DNA of 37,849 nucleotides from Deltaproteobacteria bacterium (GCA_036574075.1 JAINCN010000025.1:67336-105184); one strand, 5' to 3'; positions 10,008 to 19,357 are shown, counted from the first letter of the stretch. The notes: generated by a model not told the origin, from the sequence alone. Program-made: numbers and translations.

Positions 10008-11297
10008 ATGGGTCATCCTGATTCATATCCTCGTCTTGTCTTTGCAGACGAGACGGGATCCATCTACGACCACCCGTTCCTCAGGCTCGCCGGGCGGAGC
10101 GGCAGGACCGTTTTCCCCCTTTCCAGTCAGGACCTGATTCCGCTTCCCGAAGGAAGTGAGCTTTTCGTCCTGCCGGGGCGGCTCCCTGTTGGGTGGGATG
10201 GGAAGACGGACCGGCCCGTAATCCTCGACAAAAATCCGTTTCAGAGGCGCGGAAAGGCCCAGGCCGTGGCCGCTTTCGTCTCGCCGGCCCACACCCAGAC
10301 CGCACTTGCGGCCTGGGAACGGGCGCGTGACGGACTTTCGCCCCTTCCCCTCTTTGCCTATACGGCCGTGGGGTGGTGGCAAGGGAGGTTCTGGGCCGCT
10401 GCCTTTCGAAGCGATCCGGATCCCCGGCAGGATTTCCGGAGATTCGATCTGGAAGAGGTCAGGGCGAGGACCCTTAAAGCCCTGAGGAAGGGACGGGGTA
10501 ACCGCCTCATCCAGCACCTCGGAAAATGTTCGCTCACCTATGGATGCCCGGCTGCGCGCAACTACTTTCACGGCCGTTTCGAGGCCCCGCTTCCCACATC
10601 CCCCTTCTGCAATGCCCGCTGCCTCGGGTGTATCTCGCTCCAGGGCGAAGGTGGCCCACCCGCGCCCCAGGATCGGATCGGGTTCGTCCCCACGCCAGAG
10701 GAGATCGCCGGTGTGGCGGTCCCCCATCTTGCACGGGTGAAGCAGGCAATTGTCTCTTTCGGCCAGGGCTGCGAGGGAGAGCCACTTCTCCAGGGAGAGA
10801 CGATCGGAAAGGCCATACGGCTGATACGGGCCGCAACCAATCGGGGCACCATCAACCTCAACACGAACGCGAGCCTGCCGCGCGTGGCTGAACGACTCGT
10901 TGAAGCTGGTCTCGAGAGCGTCCGGATCAGCATGAACAGCGTACGGGAGCAGTATTACACAGCATACTACCGGCCGAAAGGGTACGGTTACAGTGACGTA
11001 CTCGAATCCTGGCGGATATTTAAGCAGGCGGGCCTGTTCGTATCCCTCAACCTCTTTGTGACCCCCGGATTTACTGACGAGGAAGATGAGCTGGAGAGGC
11101 TTTCAGAGTGCATCGAGTCCCAAGGTCTCGACCTCATCCAGCTCAGGAACCATACCATCGACCCGGACTGGTATCTGGAGGAGATCGGCCACAAGTCCAG
11201 TGGAAGGACCCTTGGGATTCGTGGGATGGTCGCACGTCTCAAAAAGAGATTCCCGCATCTGGCCTTCGGTTATTTCAACCCTCCTGTCAAAGGATGA
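10008..11297 (+). CDS. Radical SAM domain protein of unknown substrate
   Basis: A 429-residue protein. A roughly 190-residue N-terminal domain I do not recognise is followed by CNARCLGC (Cys201, Cys205, Cys208), the CxxxCxxC that binds the [4Fe-4S] cluster used to cleave S-adenosylmethionine. Downstream are partial-barrel features: SFGQGCEGEPLL (the GEP-type motif), TINLNTNAS, ESVRISMNSV and LFVSLNLFVTPGFTDEEDEL. Two more cysteines (174 and 180, in KCSLTYGC) sit just before the cluster motif. The start lies 22 bases after tRNA-Ala with no clear ribosome site, so it may be read through from the tRNA promoter. No nearby substrate gene. Radical SAM identity is firm, the reaction is not known. 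Confidence 0.9.
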   Translation: MGHPDSYPRLVFADETGSIYDHPFLRLAGRSGRTVFPLSSQDLIPLPEGSELFVLPGRLPVGWDGKTDRPVILDKNPFQRRGKAQAVAAFVSPAHTQTALAAWERARDGLSPLPLFAYTAVGWWQGRFWAAAFRSDPDPRQDFRRFDLEEVRARTLKALRKGRGNRLIQHLGKCSLTYGCPAARNYFHGRFEAPLPTSPFCNARCLGCISLQGEGGPPAPQDRIGFVPTPEEIAGVAVPHLARVKQAIVSFGQGCEGEPLLQGETIGKAIRLIRAATNRGTINLNTNASLPRVAERLVEAGLESVRISMNSVREQYYTAYYRPKGYGYSDVLESWRIFKQAGLFVSLNLFVTPGFTDEEDELERLSECIESQGLDLIQLRNHTIDPDWYLEEIGHKSSGRTLGIRGMVARLKKRFPHLAFGYFNPPVKG

Positions 11298-11298
11298 C

Positions 11299-11367
11299 CT
11301 GAATCCACGGAACATCCACCTGAACGCCTGCCTGCGCCGGGCACGGCAGACAGGTCGGCTCACGGAT
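11299..11367. repeat. Family A repeat, short form (A2)
   Basis: CTGAATCC at the left and CTCACGGAT at the right, with a core (GCCTGCCTGCGCCGGGCACG then GCAGACAGGTCGG) nearly the same as A1a. It fills the 77-bp gap between the convergent radical SAM and HDOD genes, where its hairpin could act as a two-way transcription stop. Confidence 0.75.
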
Positions 11368-11374
11368 AAGGTCG

Positions 11375-12607
11375 TTATTTTCCCGTGGACGCGAAAGGCA
11401 CACAGTCCATGGACCATGAAATGGCAGTCAAATAGGCATCTATCACGTCCATGCTCGTGATTCCAAGGGCCGTTGCTGCGGTGTCCACGGCATCCACGTC
11501 AGCCCGTTCATGGGCCAGGACGAGGTCGAGCCAGGGACGAAGGGAGCCGCGTTGTCGAAGGATCGCATCGGGGATGGCCGGCTCCAGGGGAAGTCTTCCA
11601 AGGCATTCTTCCATGGGTTTTCCGAGAAGGGCATCCAGGAGGGATAGGAGGCCCGCGAGATAGAGCGCAGGGGCGATTTCGGTTTTGCCGCGGAGTTCGG
11701 CGAGCGCTTCGAGAAAACGGGCCCTTACGCAGGCCGTAAGGAGGAGCTCAGGGGTCTTTTCTTCCCTTGCGTGGTAAAGGACGAGAAAGGAGAACCATCG
11801 CCTGATCTCCTTTTCCCCTAGAAGGATGATGGCCTGACGAATGGAGGAAACCGGCTGCCTCAAACCTTTTTCAGCTGCGTTGACCATGAGAAGGAGCTTG
11901 TGACACAGGGCGGGATCCCGGCCGATCAGCTCCGTGAGTTCATCAATGTCCATCTCCGGGCGCTGGATGGCGCAGAGGATCGAAAGCAGGCTCCAGGAGG
12001 ATGTGGGGATGTCGCGGACGCGAACGGTCTCAGGTCGGGTGAAGAAATAGCCCTGAAAGAGGCTGAAGCCTTGGTTGCGCGCCGCATGATATTCCTCGCG
12101 GGTCTCGATCTTCTCCGCGAGGAATCGTCCCCTGAAACCATTGAGGCCCGAGACGAGCCTTGGGATCTCCGCCTTGGCCTGGGCGCGCCAATCCACCTTG
12201 ATGACGGATGCAAGCCCGAGAAGGGGGTTAAAGCTCGCGTCAAAGGTAAAGTCGTCTAGTGCGATGCGAAAACCCTTCCGGACTAGTTCGGTGGTCGTCT
12301 CTACAAAGGCCGCGTCCACCAGGGTGTCTTCGAGGATCTCGATCACGATCAGCTTCGGGTCCATGGCGGGAAGGCCGGAAAGGAGCATCTCCTTTGTAAA
12401 ATTGATGAAGGCGGGCCTGTTCCCCGTGATTTCCTCGATGCCAGAGGTCATCAAGAGGTTGTAGAGGATGCGGGACGTGGCCTCTGTGCCGTCTATGCCG
12501 GGAAATCCGGCGTTTTTGCCGTCCCGGTACAGGAGTTCGTAGGCCACAGTAGCCCCGTTTTCGTCGAGGATGGGCTGACGGCCAATGAAGACATGGGAAG
12601 ATGTCAT
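11375..12607 (-). CDS. EAL-like plus HDOD domain signalling protein (YuxH type)
   Basis: A 410-residue protein. The N-terminal half resembles an EAL domain (IGRQPILDENGATVAYELLYRD at 7-28, then IVIEILEDTLVD and FRIALDDFTFD), but the EAL tripeptide reads ELL and the usual set of metal ligands seems incomplete, so c-di-GMP hydrolysis is doubtful. The C-terminal half is an HDOD domain (IGRDPALCHKLLLMVNAA, VSSIRQAIILLGEKEIRRWFSFL). Such proteins are thought to be regulatory scaffolds. The start at 12607 is chosen because its ATG overlaps the stop of the DnaJ-like gene as ATGA; the upstream in-frame extension overlaps that gene fully and looks spurious. Last gene of the chemotaxis operon. Confidence 0.88.
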   Translation of the reverse strand: MTSSHVFIGRQPILDENGATVAYELLYRDGKNAGFPGIDGTEATSRILYNLLMTSGIEEITGNRPAFINFTKEMLLSGLPAMDPKLIVIEILEDTLVDAAFVETTTELVRKGFRIALDDFTFDASFNPLLGLASVIKVDWRAQAKAEIPRLVSGLNGFRGRFLAEKIETREEYHAARNQGFSLFQGYFFTRPETVRVRDIPTSSWSLLSILCAIQRPEMDIDELTELIGRDPALCHKLLLMVNAAEKGLRQPVSSIRQAIILLGEKEIRRWFSFLVLYHAREEKTPELLLTACVRARFLEALAELRGKTEIAPALYLAGLLSLLDALLGKPMEECLGRLPLEPAIPDAILRQRGSLRPWLDLVLAHERADVDAVDTAATALGITSMDVIDAYLTAISWSMDCVPFASTGK

Positions 12608-13650
12608 TTTCTCTTTCCGATTTCCGGACCAGGAAGCGCCAGCTTCGCGTCTCCCGCCGGCCAGACGACCCTTAGGATCTGGACGAGGGACAAGGCGAGT
12701 CCTACGGGCGGTTGCTGAGGCATCTTGATCGAGATCTCTGCCACGTGATCCCCGCGGACGCCGTCTTTGCCCACCCAGCCCCTTCCATGGAGCCTGTGGA
12801 TGTCTCCGGCAACGGTTCCAGGCGGGATCTGGGCAGGTACCATCCCGTCCAAGGTCTGGATGCATGTGCAACCCCCAACGAGAGCGGTCCAGACGTCCAG
12901 TTCCAAGGGGGCGTGGACATCGGCCCCCTCGATGCGCCATCCGGGCGGCAGGTCCACCCGTGCCACTGCATGGAGGGGGTCCCGCTCCCCCCGTGCCCCT
13001 CGTTGGGGGCCTTGGCCTGGTAGGGTGAGCACGTCACCGTCCCGTATCCCGGGTGGAATGCCGACACGGATCAGCCTTGATCGGGTGATGCGGCCCCGTC
13101 CATGACAGTCAGGACAAGGAATGCGGTTTTCCATCCCTGTTCCGGAGCAGTGTTCGCACACGATGCGAAGGCGTCCGTTTCCCCAGGGCACATCACGGGT
13201 ACCGAGCCCACCGCATGCGCCACAGGGGGCCTTCGTCTCATCGGGTATCCGTCCGGAGCCGTTGCAGCGCGGGCAGCATTCTTCTTTTTCCGCGAGGTGT
13301 AAGGTCACAGACCCGCCTTTCAGGGCCTCGGTGGGAGAAAGGTCCAGAAAGACGTAGGCCCCGTCGGAGGGTGCGCCTGCACATTCTTCGCCCGTTTGGC
13401 CTGTGTTGCCGCCAGGGGTGGTGTATGGAACACATCTTCGGAGTTCCTCCCGGAGCGTTTTGTACGCGAGCACGATGCGCCGGAACCTGTCTGCCTCCCG
13501 GGTTCCCGGTCCAGCGACATCTGGATGGGTGAGAAGGACCTTTCTGCGGAACGCCTGGGTGATCTCGTCCAGGCCCGCTTCCTCAGGGACCCCGAGGATC
13601 CGCCTCGGGTCATCCTGGTTTCCGGATCGGTCGAAATGATCATGGGGCAC
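12604..13650 (-). CDS. DnaJ-like co-chaperone (J domain plus zinc-finger domain)
   Basis: A 348-residue DnaJ-like protein. The J domain (about 14-72) has the HPD tripeptide at 42-44; the Gly/Phe linker is replaced by about 25 residues of other composition; four zinc-binding repeats follow (CPRCNGSG from 126, CGACGGLG from 143, CEHCSGTG from 165, CPDCHGRG from 179); the C-terminal beta domains include LIRVGIPPGIRDGDVLTLPG. J-proteins stimulate Hsp70 ATP hydrolysis and deliver clients. The short or absent G/F segment and the place inside a chemotaxis operon suggest a dedicated paralogue, but in the absence of another dnaJ in view it could be the only type I DnaJ. It overlaps cheW by 11 bases and the HDOD gene by 4. 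Confidence 0.88.
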   Translation of the reverse strand: MPHDHFDRSGNQDDPRRILGVPEEAGLDEITQAFRRKVLLTHPDVAGPGTREADRFRRIVLAYKTLREELRRCVPYTTPGGNTGQTGEECAGAPSDGAYVFLDLSPTEALKGGSVTLHLAEKEECCPRCNGSGRIPDETKAPCGACGGLGTRDVPWGNGRLRIVCEHCSGTGMENRIPCPDCHGRGRITRSRLIRVGIPPGIRDGDVLTLPGQGPQRGARGERDPLHAVARVDLPPGWRIEGADVHAPLELDVWTALVGGCTCIQTLDGMVPAQIPPGTVAGDIHRLHGRGWVGKDGVRGDHVAEISIKMPQQPPVGLALSLVQILRVVWPAGDAKLALPGPEIGKRK

Positions 13651-14167
13651 TTAGACCCCTCCGTTTGTCTTCTACGTCCGGCTCCTCGAAGTCTTTCGTG
13701 TCCAGAATAACCAGAAGCCGGTCCGGGAGTTTGCAGACGTTTTTCACGAAGCGGCGCTCGATCCCCTCGATGCGTTCGGGCGCAGGGGCGATCTGTTCCC
13801 GTGGGATCGTGCAGACGTCCCCGATGGTCTCGACGATGAGGCTCACCGGCTCTTCCCGGCTTCCGACCACCACGTTGTGGAGGGTTCTGTCTTTCTGTTC
13901 CCGGGTGTCAGGGATGCCGAGCCTTTGGGCGAGATCAATGGAGGTCAGGATGTGACCCCGCAGATTGATGAGCCCGGCCACGTACGGAGGGGCCATGGGA
14001 ACAGGCGTGATGTCGAGGGATCGGTTGATCTCGATCACGTCTTCGATGGGAAGACCGAAGGAATGCCTGCCCACGGAGAACGTCACGAATTGCCTGTCTC
14101 CGCCTGCTGAAGGTTTCAGGGCAGGTTTTTTGATGGGTGCGGGAAGATGTGTCTCCATGCCGTGCAT
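13640..14167 (-). CDS. cheW: Chemotaxis coupling protein CheW
   Basis: A 175-residue single CheW domain: FVTFSVGRHSFGLPIEDVIEI, then PVPMAPPYVAGLINLRGHILTSIDL (the conserved NLRG), then VSLIVETIGDV. It links receptors to CheA at the membrane. AGGAGG lies 7 bases before the ATG. About 50 bases after cheA in the same operon. Confidence 0.95.
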   Translation of the reverse strand: MHGMETHLPAPIKKPALKPSAGGDRQFVTFSVGRHSFGLPIEDVIEINRSLDITPVPMAPPYVAGLINLRGHILTSIDLAQRLGIPDTREQKDRTLHNVVVGSREEPVSLIVETIGDVCTIPREQIAPAPERIEGIERRFVKNVCKLPDRLLVILDTKDFEEPDVEDKRRGLSAP

Positions 14168-14218
14168 GTTTGTACCTCCTGATATCCGAATGCAATGTGC
14201 GTCGTTTATCCGGGTAGA

Positions 14219-16927
14219 TCACGCCGCCTCCTTGTAGGAAAGTCCCGAAAGGAGATTGCGGAGGGCGCCGAGCATATGATCCCTGTCGAGTTTGACCTGA
14301 TAATCGGTGATGCCTGCCTGGACCCCCCGCCTTCTGTCTTCGTCGCTAGAGAGCGACGTCACCGCAACAATGGGCAGATCACGGTATCTCTCTGATCCCC
14401 TGATCTTGGCAGCGAGTTCGAAGCCGTTCATCCTGGGCATCTCGATGTCGGTCACGAGGAGGTCGAAAGGCCCATTTGTTTCCTCAGAAAGGATCTCCCA
14501 GGCCTCGAGGCCGTCTTTTGCGGTGACCACCTCGTAGCCCGCGGCCTCGATATAGGAGGAGATGAGGTTGCGGTAGAAGGTAGAATCCTCGGCAAGCAGG
14601 ATCCTGCCCCCCTGTCCTGCCTCCGAAGCGGCCGGTATCGCGAAGAAATCCGGGTCGTGACGGGTGATGATCTGATGCACGTCGAGAAACAGCGTAGTCC
14701 GGTCCTTCACAATAGCGGATCCCAGGATCCCGTCCCCTTTGTACACCCGGTCGTCCACGTCAACTGCCAGATTCAGGGTGTCCTCGATCCTTCCCACGAG
14801 GAAGGCGATGTCCCGTTCGTTCATGTGGAAGACGACGATGTGGTATTCCTCCATCTCCGGAATCGGGCGTATGGGTAAGTAGTGTTCGAGCCGGATGACG
14901 GGCATGGACGAGCCCCGGTACTGGATGACCTCCCGCCCGCCAACGCTCTCGATCCGGGAAGCGGGAATCTTGTCAAGCCGGTTCACAAGCGCAAGCGGAA
15001 TGGCGAAGACCTCGGACGGGTCGAGGCTGAAGAGGAGGAGGAACTGGCGTTCTTCGCCGACGGCTGTGCCCATTTCCTCCGCCTCATGGATCCTCTCTTC
15101 CCCCTTGAGATTCACGCTCGCCGCGATCCCCATGACATCGAGTATGAGGGCCACGCGCCCGTCTCCCATGAGCGTGGTCCCGGCATAGCATGGGATGTGC
15201 TTGATGTGCTTTCCGAGGGGTTTTACCACGATCTCTTCGGAATCGCTGATTCCGTCCACCACAAGGCCGAACTGGCGGTCTCCGGTGGAAAGGACCACTA
15301 TGCTCAGGTCGTCCCTCCGCTCCCCTCCTCCCTGGCTTCCGAGGACATCCTCAAGCCGCACGAGTGGGAGGATCTCGCCACGGAGGCGGTAGAATTCGGA
15401 GCCGCCTATGGTCTGGACGTCCCGCTCCAGGGCCTCCCGGCCGAGATGGACGAGTTCCACCAGATTCACCTGTGGTATGGCGTAGCGCTGGCCTCCGGAT
15501 CGGACGATCAGCGCTGGAATGATGGCGAGGGTGAGGGGGATCTTGATCTTGACGGTGGTCCCGTGGCCCTTTTCCGAGAGGAGTTCCACCGTTCCACCGA
15601 TGCGTTCGATGTTGGTTTTTACTACGTCCATGCCCACTCCGCGGCCCGAGATGTTCGTGACCTTCTCAGCCGTGGAGAATCCAGGGTGGAAGACGAGCTG
15701 GATCGCGTCCCGATCCGAGAGCGTCCGCGCCTGGGCCTCTGTGATCACCCCTTTTTCCACGGCCTTGGCCCGGATCTTCGCTGGGTCGATCCCTGCCCCG
15801 TCGTCCTGGATCTCGATGATGACCTGGCCGCCCTCGTGATAGGCCCTCATGATCAGGGTCCCGGAAGGAGGCTTTTCAGCCTGGATGCGCATATCCGGGG
15901 CCTCGATCCCGTGATCTACGGAGTTTCTGACCATGTGGGTGAGGGGATCCTTGATGACCTCGATGATGGAGCGGTCGAGCTCGGTCTCCGCCCCCTCAAT
16001 CCTGAGCTGTATCTGTTTGCCTGCTGCCTTTGCGAGATCCCGGACGATTCTCGGGAACTTGTTGAAGACGTTTCCGACAGGCTGCATCCGGGTCTTCATG
16101 ATCTGTTCCTGGAGCTCGGTGACGATGAGGCTCATCCGCTGGTTGGCGGTCACGAGGTCCGGGTTGTTGAGGGTTCCTGCTATCTGGGCAAGGCGGTTTC
16201 GGGAAAGGACGAGCTCGCCTGCCAGGTTCATGAGTCTGTCGAGGAGCTGTACGTCCACCCTCACGTGGGTCTCGGTGAGCTGATGGGCAGCAGCAGGAGG
16301 TTCTGCAGCAGGCGGATTCACCTGACGGGGCGCGGGTTCTGCAGATGAGACCGGGACAGAGGCCGTAGGTGTTTCTGTGACAGATCCCTGTTGGCCCTTG
16401 CCTTCCGGAGATGGCTGATCGGATCCATCGGAGCCCGGAGAAGTTTCTTCACTTGCCGGTCCTGCCACGGTTTCCGTCTTTTCCTCGGCCGCAGGGGCAG
16501 GCGGTGACTGGGCAGTTTTCGGGGCCCCGCCCTTTACGACACGCTCCGCGAAGTTTCGAAGATCCACGATGAAGTCGAGATAGGCGAGGTCGTCTGGTTC
16601 CTTGCCCGTGGACTCCAAAGAGGCGAGGATGGCCTTGATGTGATCCACGGCCTTGAGGAGCATGGTCGTGATCTCCTCGTTCACCCCGATCACCTTGTCC
16701 CTGAGCTTGGACAGGATGTCCTCGGCGAAGTGGGCGATCCCCTCGAGGGTCGTGAAACCGAAAAACCCCGCTGTCCCCTTTATGGTGTGGATGGTCCGGA
16801 AGATACTCTTGATGAGGTCCTCGTTTTGGGGGTTCTCCTCGAGCTCAACGAATTCCTGGTCGAGGCGATCGAGGTTCTCCTTGGATTCAGCGAGAAAGTC
16901 CTTGAAGATGTCGTCTTCCATGCCCAT
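14219..16927 (-). CDS. cheA: Chemotaxis histidine kinase CheA with two CheW-like domains and a receiver
   Basis: A 902-residue hybrid CheA. The Hpt domain has the phosphorylated His47 in IHTIKGTAGFFG; a Pro/Ala/Glu-rich linker (about 138-215) stands where a P2 domain might be; the dimer helices follow (HVRVDVQLLDRLMNLAGELV, 221-240); the ATP-binding domain has HMVRNSVDHG (331-340), DDGAGI (375-380) and SGRGVGMDVV (427-436). The first CheW-like P5 region spans about 468-605, a second CheW-like domain about 625-765, and a receiver about 774-895 with Asp827 in LLVTDIEMP. The kinase passes phosphate to CheY and CheB; the attached receiver may act as a phosphate sink. The start at 16927 follows AAGGAG by 7 bases; longer in-frame starts would run into cheR. 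Confidence 0.95.
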   Translation of the reverse strand: MGMEDDIFKDFLAESKENLDRLDQEFVELEENPQNEDLIKSIFRTIHTIKGTAGFFGFTTLEGIAHFAEDILSKLRDKVIGVNEEITTMLLKAVDHIKAILASLESTGKEPDDLAYLDFIVDLRNFAERVVKGGAPKTAQSPPAPAAEEKTETVAGPASEETSPGSDGSDQPSPEGKGQQGSVTETPTASVPVSSAEPAPRQVNPPAAEPPAAAHQLTETHVRVDVQLLDRLMNLAGELVLSRNRLAQIAGTLNNPDLVTANQRMSLIVTELQEQIMKTRMQPVGNVFNKFPRIVRDLAKAAGKQIQLRIEGAETELDRSIIEVIKDPLTHMVRNSVDHGIEAPDMRIQAEKPPSGTLIMRAYHEGGQVIIEIQDDGAGIDPAKIRAKAVEKGVITEAQARTLSDRDAIQLVFHPGFSTAEKVTNISGRGVGMDVVKTNIERIGGTVELLSEKGHGTTVKIKIPLTLAIIPALIVRSGGQRYAIPQVNLVELVHLGREALERDVQTIGGSEFYRLRGEILPLVRLEDVLGSQGGGERRDDLSIVVLSTGDRQFGLVVDGISDSEEIVVKPLGKHIKHIPCYAGTTLMGDGRVALILDVMGIAASVNLKGEERIHEAEEMGTAVGEERQFLLLFSLDPSEVFAIPLALVNRLDKIPASRIESVGGREVIQYRGSSMPVIRLEHYLPIRPIPEMEEYHIVVFHMNERDIAFLVGRIEDTLNLAVDVDDRVYKGDGILGSAIVKDRTTLFLDVHQIITRHDPDFFAIPAASEAGQGGRILLAEDSTFYRNLISSYIEAAGYEVVTAKDGLEAWEILSEETNGPFDLLVTDIEMPRMNGFELAAKIRGSERYRDLPIVAVTSLSSDEDRRRGVQAGITDYQVKLDRDHMLGALRNLLSGLSYKEAA

Positions 16928-16959
16928 GTCTTTTCTCCTTTTTTGCTGTTCTGTATCGG

Positions 16960-17775
16960 TCATCCTTCGCGTCTCCAGCATGAGCCCTTGTCGAGGGTGA
17001 TCCTTTTCATGAACGATGGGAGTCCCGTGGGTGTCTCGGTTGCCCCGAGAAAGAGCCATCCGCCCGGATTCAAGGTGTTTGCGAGCCTGCCGAGTATCTG
17101 GTTCTTCGTCTCCTGATCGAAATAGATGAGGACATAGCGGCAGAAGATCACGTCAAAGGTCCCAAGGCCGGAAAAGGGCTGGAGCAGGTTGAAGATTCGG
17201 AAAGATACCATTTTTCTGAGGTCGTCTTTCGCGTACCAGAATGCCCCGTTCTGCGTGAAGTACTTGATGAGGAAGGTGATGGGGAGTCCCCGGTTCACCT
17301 CCACCTGGGTGAATCTTCCGGCCGTGCCCTTTTCCACTGCCTGCCTCGAGATGTCGGTTGCGAGGATCTCGCATTTGCCCCTGGCAAGAGTGGGAAAGTG
17401 TTCCTGGATGATCATGGCAAGACTGTATGGTTCCTGACCCGTGGAGCAGGCCGCGCTCCAGATGCGAAGACGACCATTTCCGTTTCTCTTGGAAAGTTCA
17501 GGCAGGACGGACTTCTTCAGGGCCTCGAATGGGTGCTGGTCCCTGAAGAAATACGTCTCGTTGGTAGTCATGGCATCGACGATCTTTTCCAGGAACTGGG
17601 GCGTGAGCGATGCGCGGGCCTTCCGGTAGAGCTCTTCCATGTCCTTCATGCCAAGGCCCCTTGCCAGTTCGTTCAGCCTGCTCTCTACGAGATATTCCTT
17701 GCCAGGGGCAAGGGCGATGCCGCTTGCGGCCTTGACGAGATCGGCGAAGAATCGAAACTGTTCCGCCGTGATCAT
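16960..17775 (-). CDS. cheR: Chemotaxis protein methyltransferase CheR
   Basis: A 271-residue CheR: an N-terminal helical domain (1-80, ending DAMTTNETYFFRD) and an AdoMet-binding domain with RIWSAACSTGQEPYSLAM and VIFCRYVLIYFD. It methylates glutamates of chemoreceptors, opposite to CheB. ATG at 17775 overlaps the cheB stop as ATGA and has GGAGG 8 bases upstream; a GTG two codons earlier is less likely. A 33-base gap precedes cheA. Confidence 0.96.
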   Translation of the reverse strand: MITAEQFRFFADLVKAASGIALAPGKEYLVESRLNELARGLGMKDMEELYRKARASLTPQFLEKIVDAMTTNETYFFRDQHPFEALKKSVLPELSKRNGNGRLRIWSAACSTGQEPYSLAMIIQEHFPTLARGKCEILATDISRQAVEKGTAGRFTQVEVNRGLPITFLIKYFTQNGAFWYAKDDLRKMVSFRIFNLLQPFSGLGTFDVIFCRYVLIYFDQETKNQILGRLANTLNPGGWLFLGATETPTGLPSFMKRITLDKGSCWRREG

Positions 17776-18908
17776 CGCCACCTACCTCCGGCCCGAACCG
17801 CGTCGAGGATCGAGTCGGTGATGCATTCGAGTGAGACGACGCGGTCTGCTATCCCGGCCTCGGTGACGAATCTGGGCATCCCCCAGACCACGCACGACTC
17901 CTTGTCCTGGGCGATGACAGACGCTCCCTTGGACTTGAGCGTCCTGCAGCCCGCAAGCCCGTCCTGTCCCATGCCTGTAAGGATGGCCGCAACCACTCGG
18001 CCTCCATAGACTTGGGCAAGGGATTCATAAAGGACGTCCACTGCCGGCCGACAACTGTTCACGGGTGGCGACTGGGTGAGGCGTATGACGCGACGCGTAC
18101 CGTCGAGCGCGGCCACCATGTGATAGTCTCCTGGGGCCACATAAACCGTTCCGCCTTCGATCGCCATCCCGTCTGTGGCCTCCACGACACGAAGGGCGGA
18201 CTTTTCGTCGAGCCGCCGCGCAAGCTGGGCTGTAAAGACTGGCGGCATGTGCTGGACGAGGAATATGGGCAGGGGAAACCCTGCTGGGAATTTGGGAATG
18301 ACGGAGTTGAGGGCATTGGGCCCTCCGGTCGAGACCCCGATCCCCACGGCCTCAGGCGGAAACGTAGGGCGCAATGAGGGCCGTGCCCCAGAGGGGTGGA
18401 CGGGCCTCAGGCAGGGTCGGGGCGAGGGCATCAAGGGGGCGGCGGGGCGAGGTCCGGCCGGGACCCGAAGAACGGACGGCCGGGGGCCGCTGTTTCTCAT
18501 GGCCCCGTATGCCTCGATCTTGGGGATGAGTTCCCTTTCGATCCGGGCGACGCTTTCGGCAAAGGCCCCGGTATTGGCCGGTTTGGGAACGAAGTCGAAC
18601 GCCCCCTTGGCAAGGGCGTCGAGAGTGGTATCCGCGCCTTTTAACGTGAGGGTCGAAAACATGATGGCCCCGACGTCGAGCCTTCGGGCGCGGATCTCGT
18701 CGAGGGTGGCAAGCCCGTCCATCTCGGGCATCTCCACGTCGAGGATGAGGAGATCCGGACGAAGGGTGGGGATCTGTGTCACGGCCTCGCGTCCGTTGGC
18801 GGCCGTCCCCACTACCAAGATGCCTTTGTGCCGTCCTAATGTCTCCTTGAGGAGCCTGCGGAAGACGAACGAGTCGTCCACGATGAGGACTCTTGTTTGG
18901 GAAGTCAT
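17772..18908 (-). CDS. cheB: Protein-glutamate methylesterase CheB
   Basis: A 378-residue two-domain CheB. Receiver: acidic pair DDS at 11-13 and phosphorylated Asp57 in LILDVEMPEMDG. A Pro/Arg-rich linker (about 140-185) is longer than usual. Esterase domain: catalytic Ser193 (GVSTGGP), His220 (VQHMPP) and Asp316 (TGMGQDG). It removes receptor methyl groups when phosphorylated. Overlaps cheY and cheR by four bases each. Confidence 0.97.
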   Translation of the reverse strand: MTSQTRVLIVDDSFVFRRLLKETLGRHKGILVVGTAANGREAVTQIPTLRPDLLILDVEMPEMDGLATLDEIRARRLDVGAIMFSTLTLKGADTTLDALAKGAFDFVPKPANTGAFAESVARIERELIPKIEAYGAMRNSGPRPSVLRVPAGPRPAAPLMPSPRPCLRPVHPSGARPSLRPTFPPEAVGIGVSTGGPNALNSVIPKFPAGFPLPIFLVQHMPPVFTAQLARRLDEKSALRVVEATDGMAIEGGTVYVAPGDYHMVAALDGTRRVIRLTQSPPVNSCRPAVDVLYESLAQVYGGRVVAAILTGMGQDGLAGCRTLKSKGASVIAQDKESCVVWGMPRFVTEAGIADRVVSLECITDSILDAVRAGGRWR

Positions 18909-19276
18909 AAGCCGAGCACCATCCTTACCTTTTCCTCGAGCATCTCGGTGTTGAAGGGCTTCATGAGGTATTCGTTCGCCCCTGCCATGACCGCCCTGAT
19001 GATGTTTTCCTGCTGGTTCTCTGTGGTCACCATCATGACCTTGGTGTCGCTCCAGCGTTCGTTGCCCCTGATATTGACGAGGCAGTCGTAGCCCTCCATG
19101 ACCGGCATGTACCAGTCAAGGAGCACGAGATCAAAAGGGCCTTTCGATTCGAGCAGTTCCAGGGCGATCTGGCCGTTTTCCGCCTCTGATATCTCGTCGA
19201 ATATGCCCATGCCCCGTAGGCCTTTCTTGACAATGTTTCTCATGGACTGGGAGTCATCCACGACGAGTGCCTTCAT
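18905..19276 (-). CDS. cheY: Chemotaxis response regulator CheY
   Basis: A 123-residue stand-alone receiver: Asp7/Asp8, phosphorylated Asp54 (VLLDWYMPVMEG), Thr84/85 and Lys106 (LMKPFN). Closest in look to CheY, which binds the flagellar switch. First gene of the operon, with GGGAG 9 bases before ATG and a FliA-type promoter upstream. Confidence 0.94.
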   Translation of the reverse strand: MKALVVDDSQSMRNIVKKGLRGMGIFDEISEAENGQIALELLESKGPFDLVLLDWYMPVMEGYDCLVNIRGNERWSDTKVMMVTTENQQENIIRAVMAGANEYLMKPFNTEMLEEKVRMVLGL

Positions 19277-19357
19277 GTGCGTTTTCTCCCTTTAGGGGTG
19301 TTATCTCCCGCGATCACAGGAATCTCTTCCATGCTTCTCCGTAGTGAGTTTGGTCTT

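Noticed and set aside
14882-16348. 488-residue open frame on the plus strand inside cheA
   Set aside because: It is antisense to a fully recognisable CheA, has no ribosome site and reads as low-complexity Asp/Leu/His-rich sequence, as expected from the opposite strand of a G+C-rich gene.
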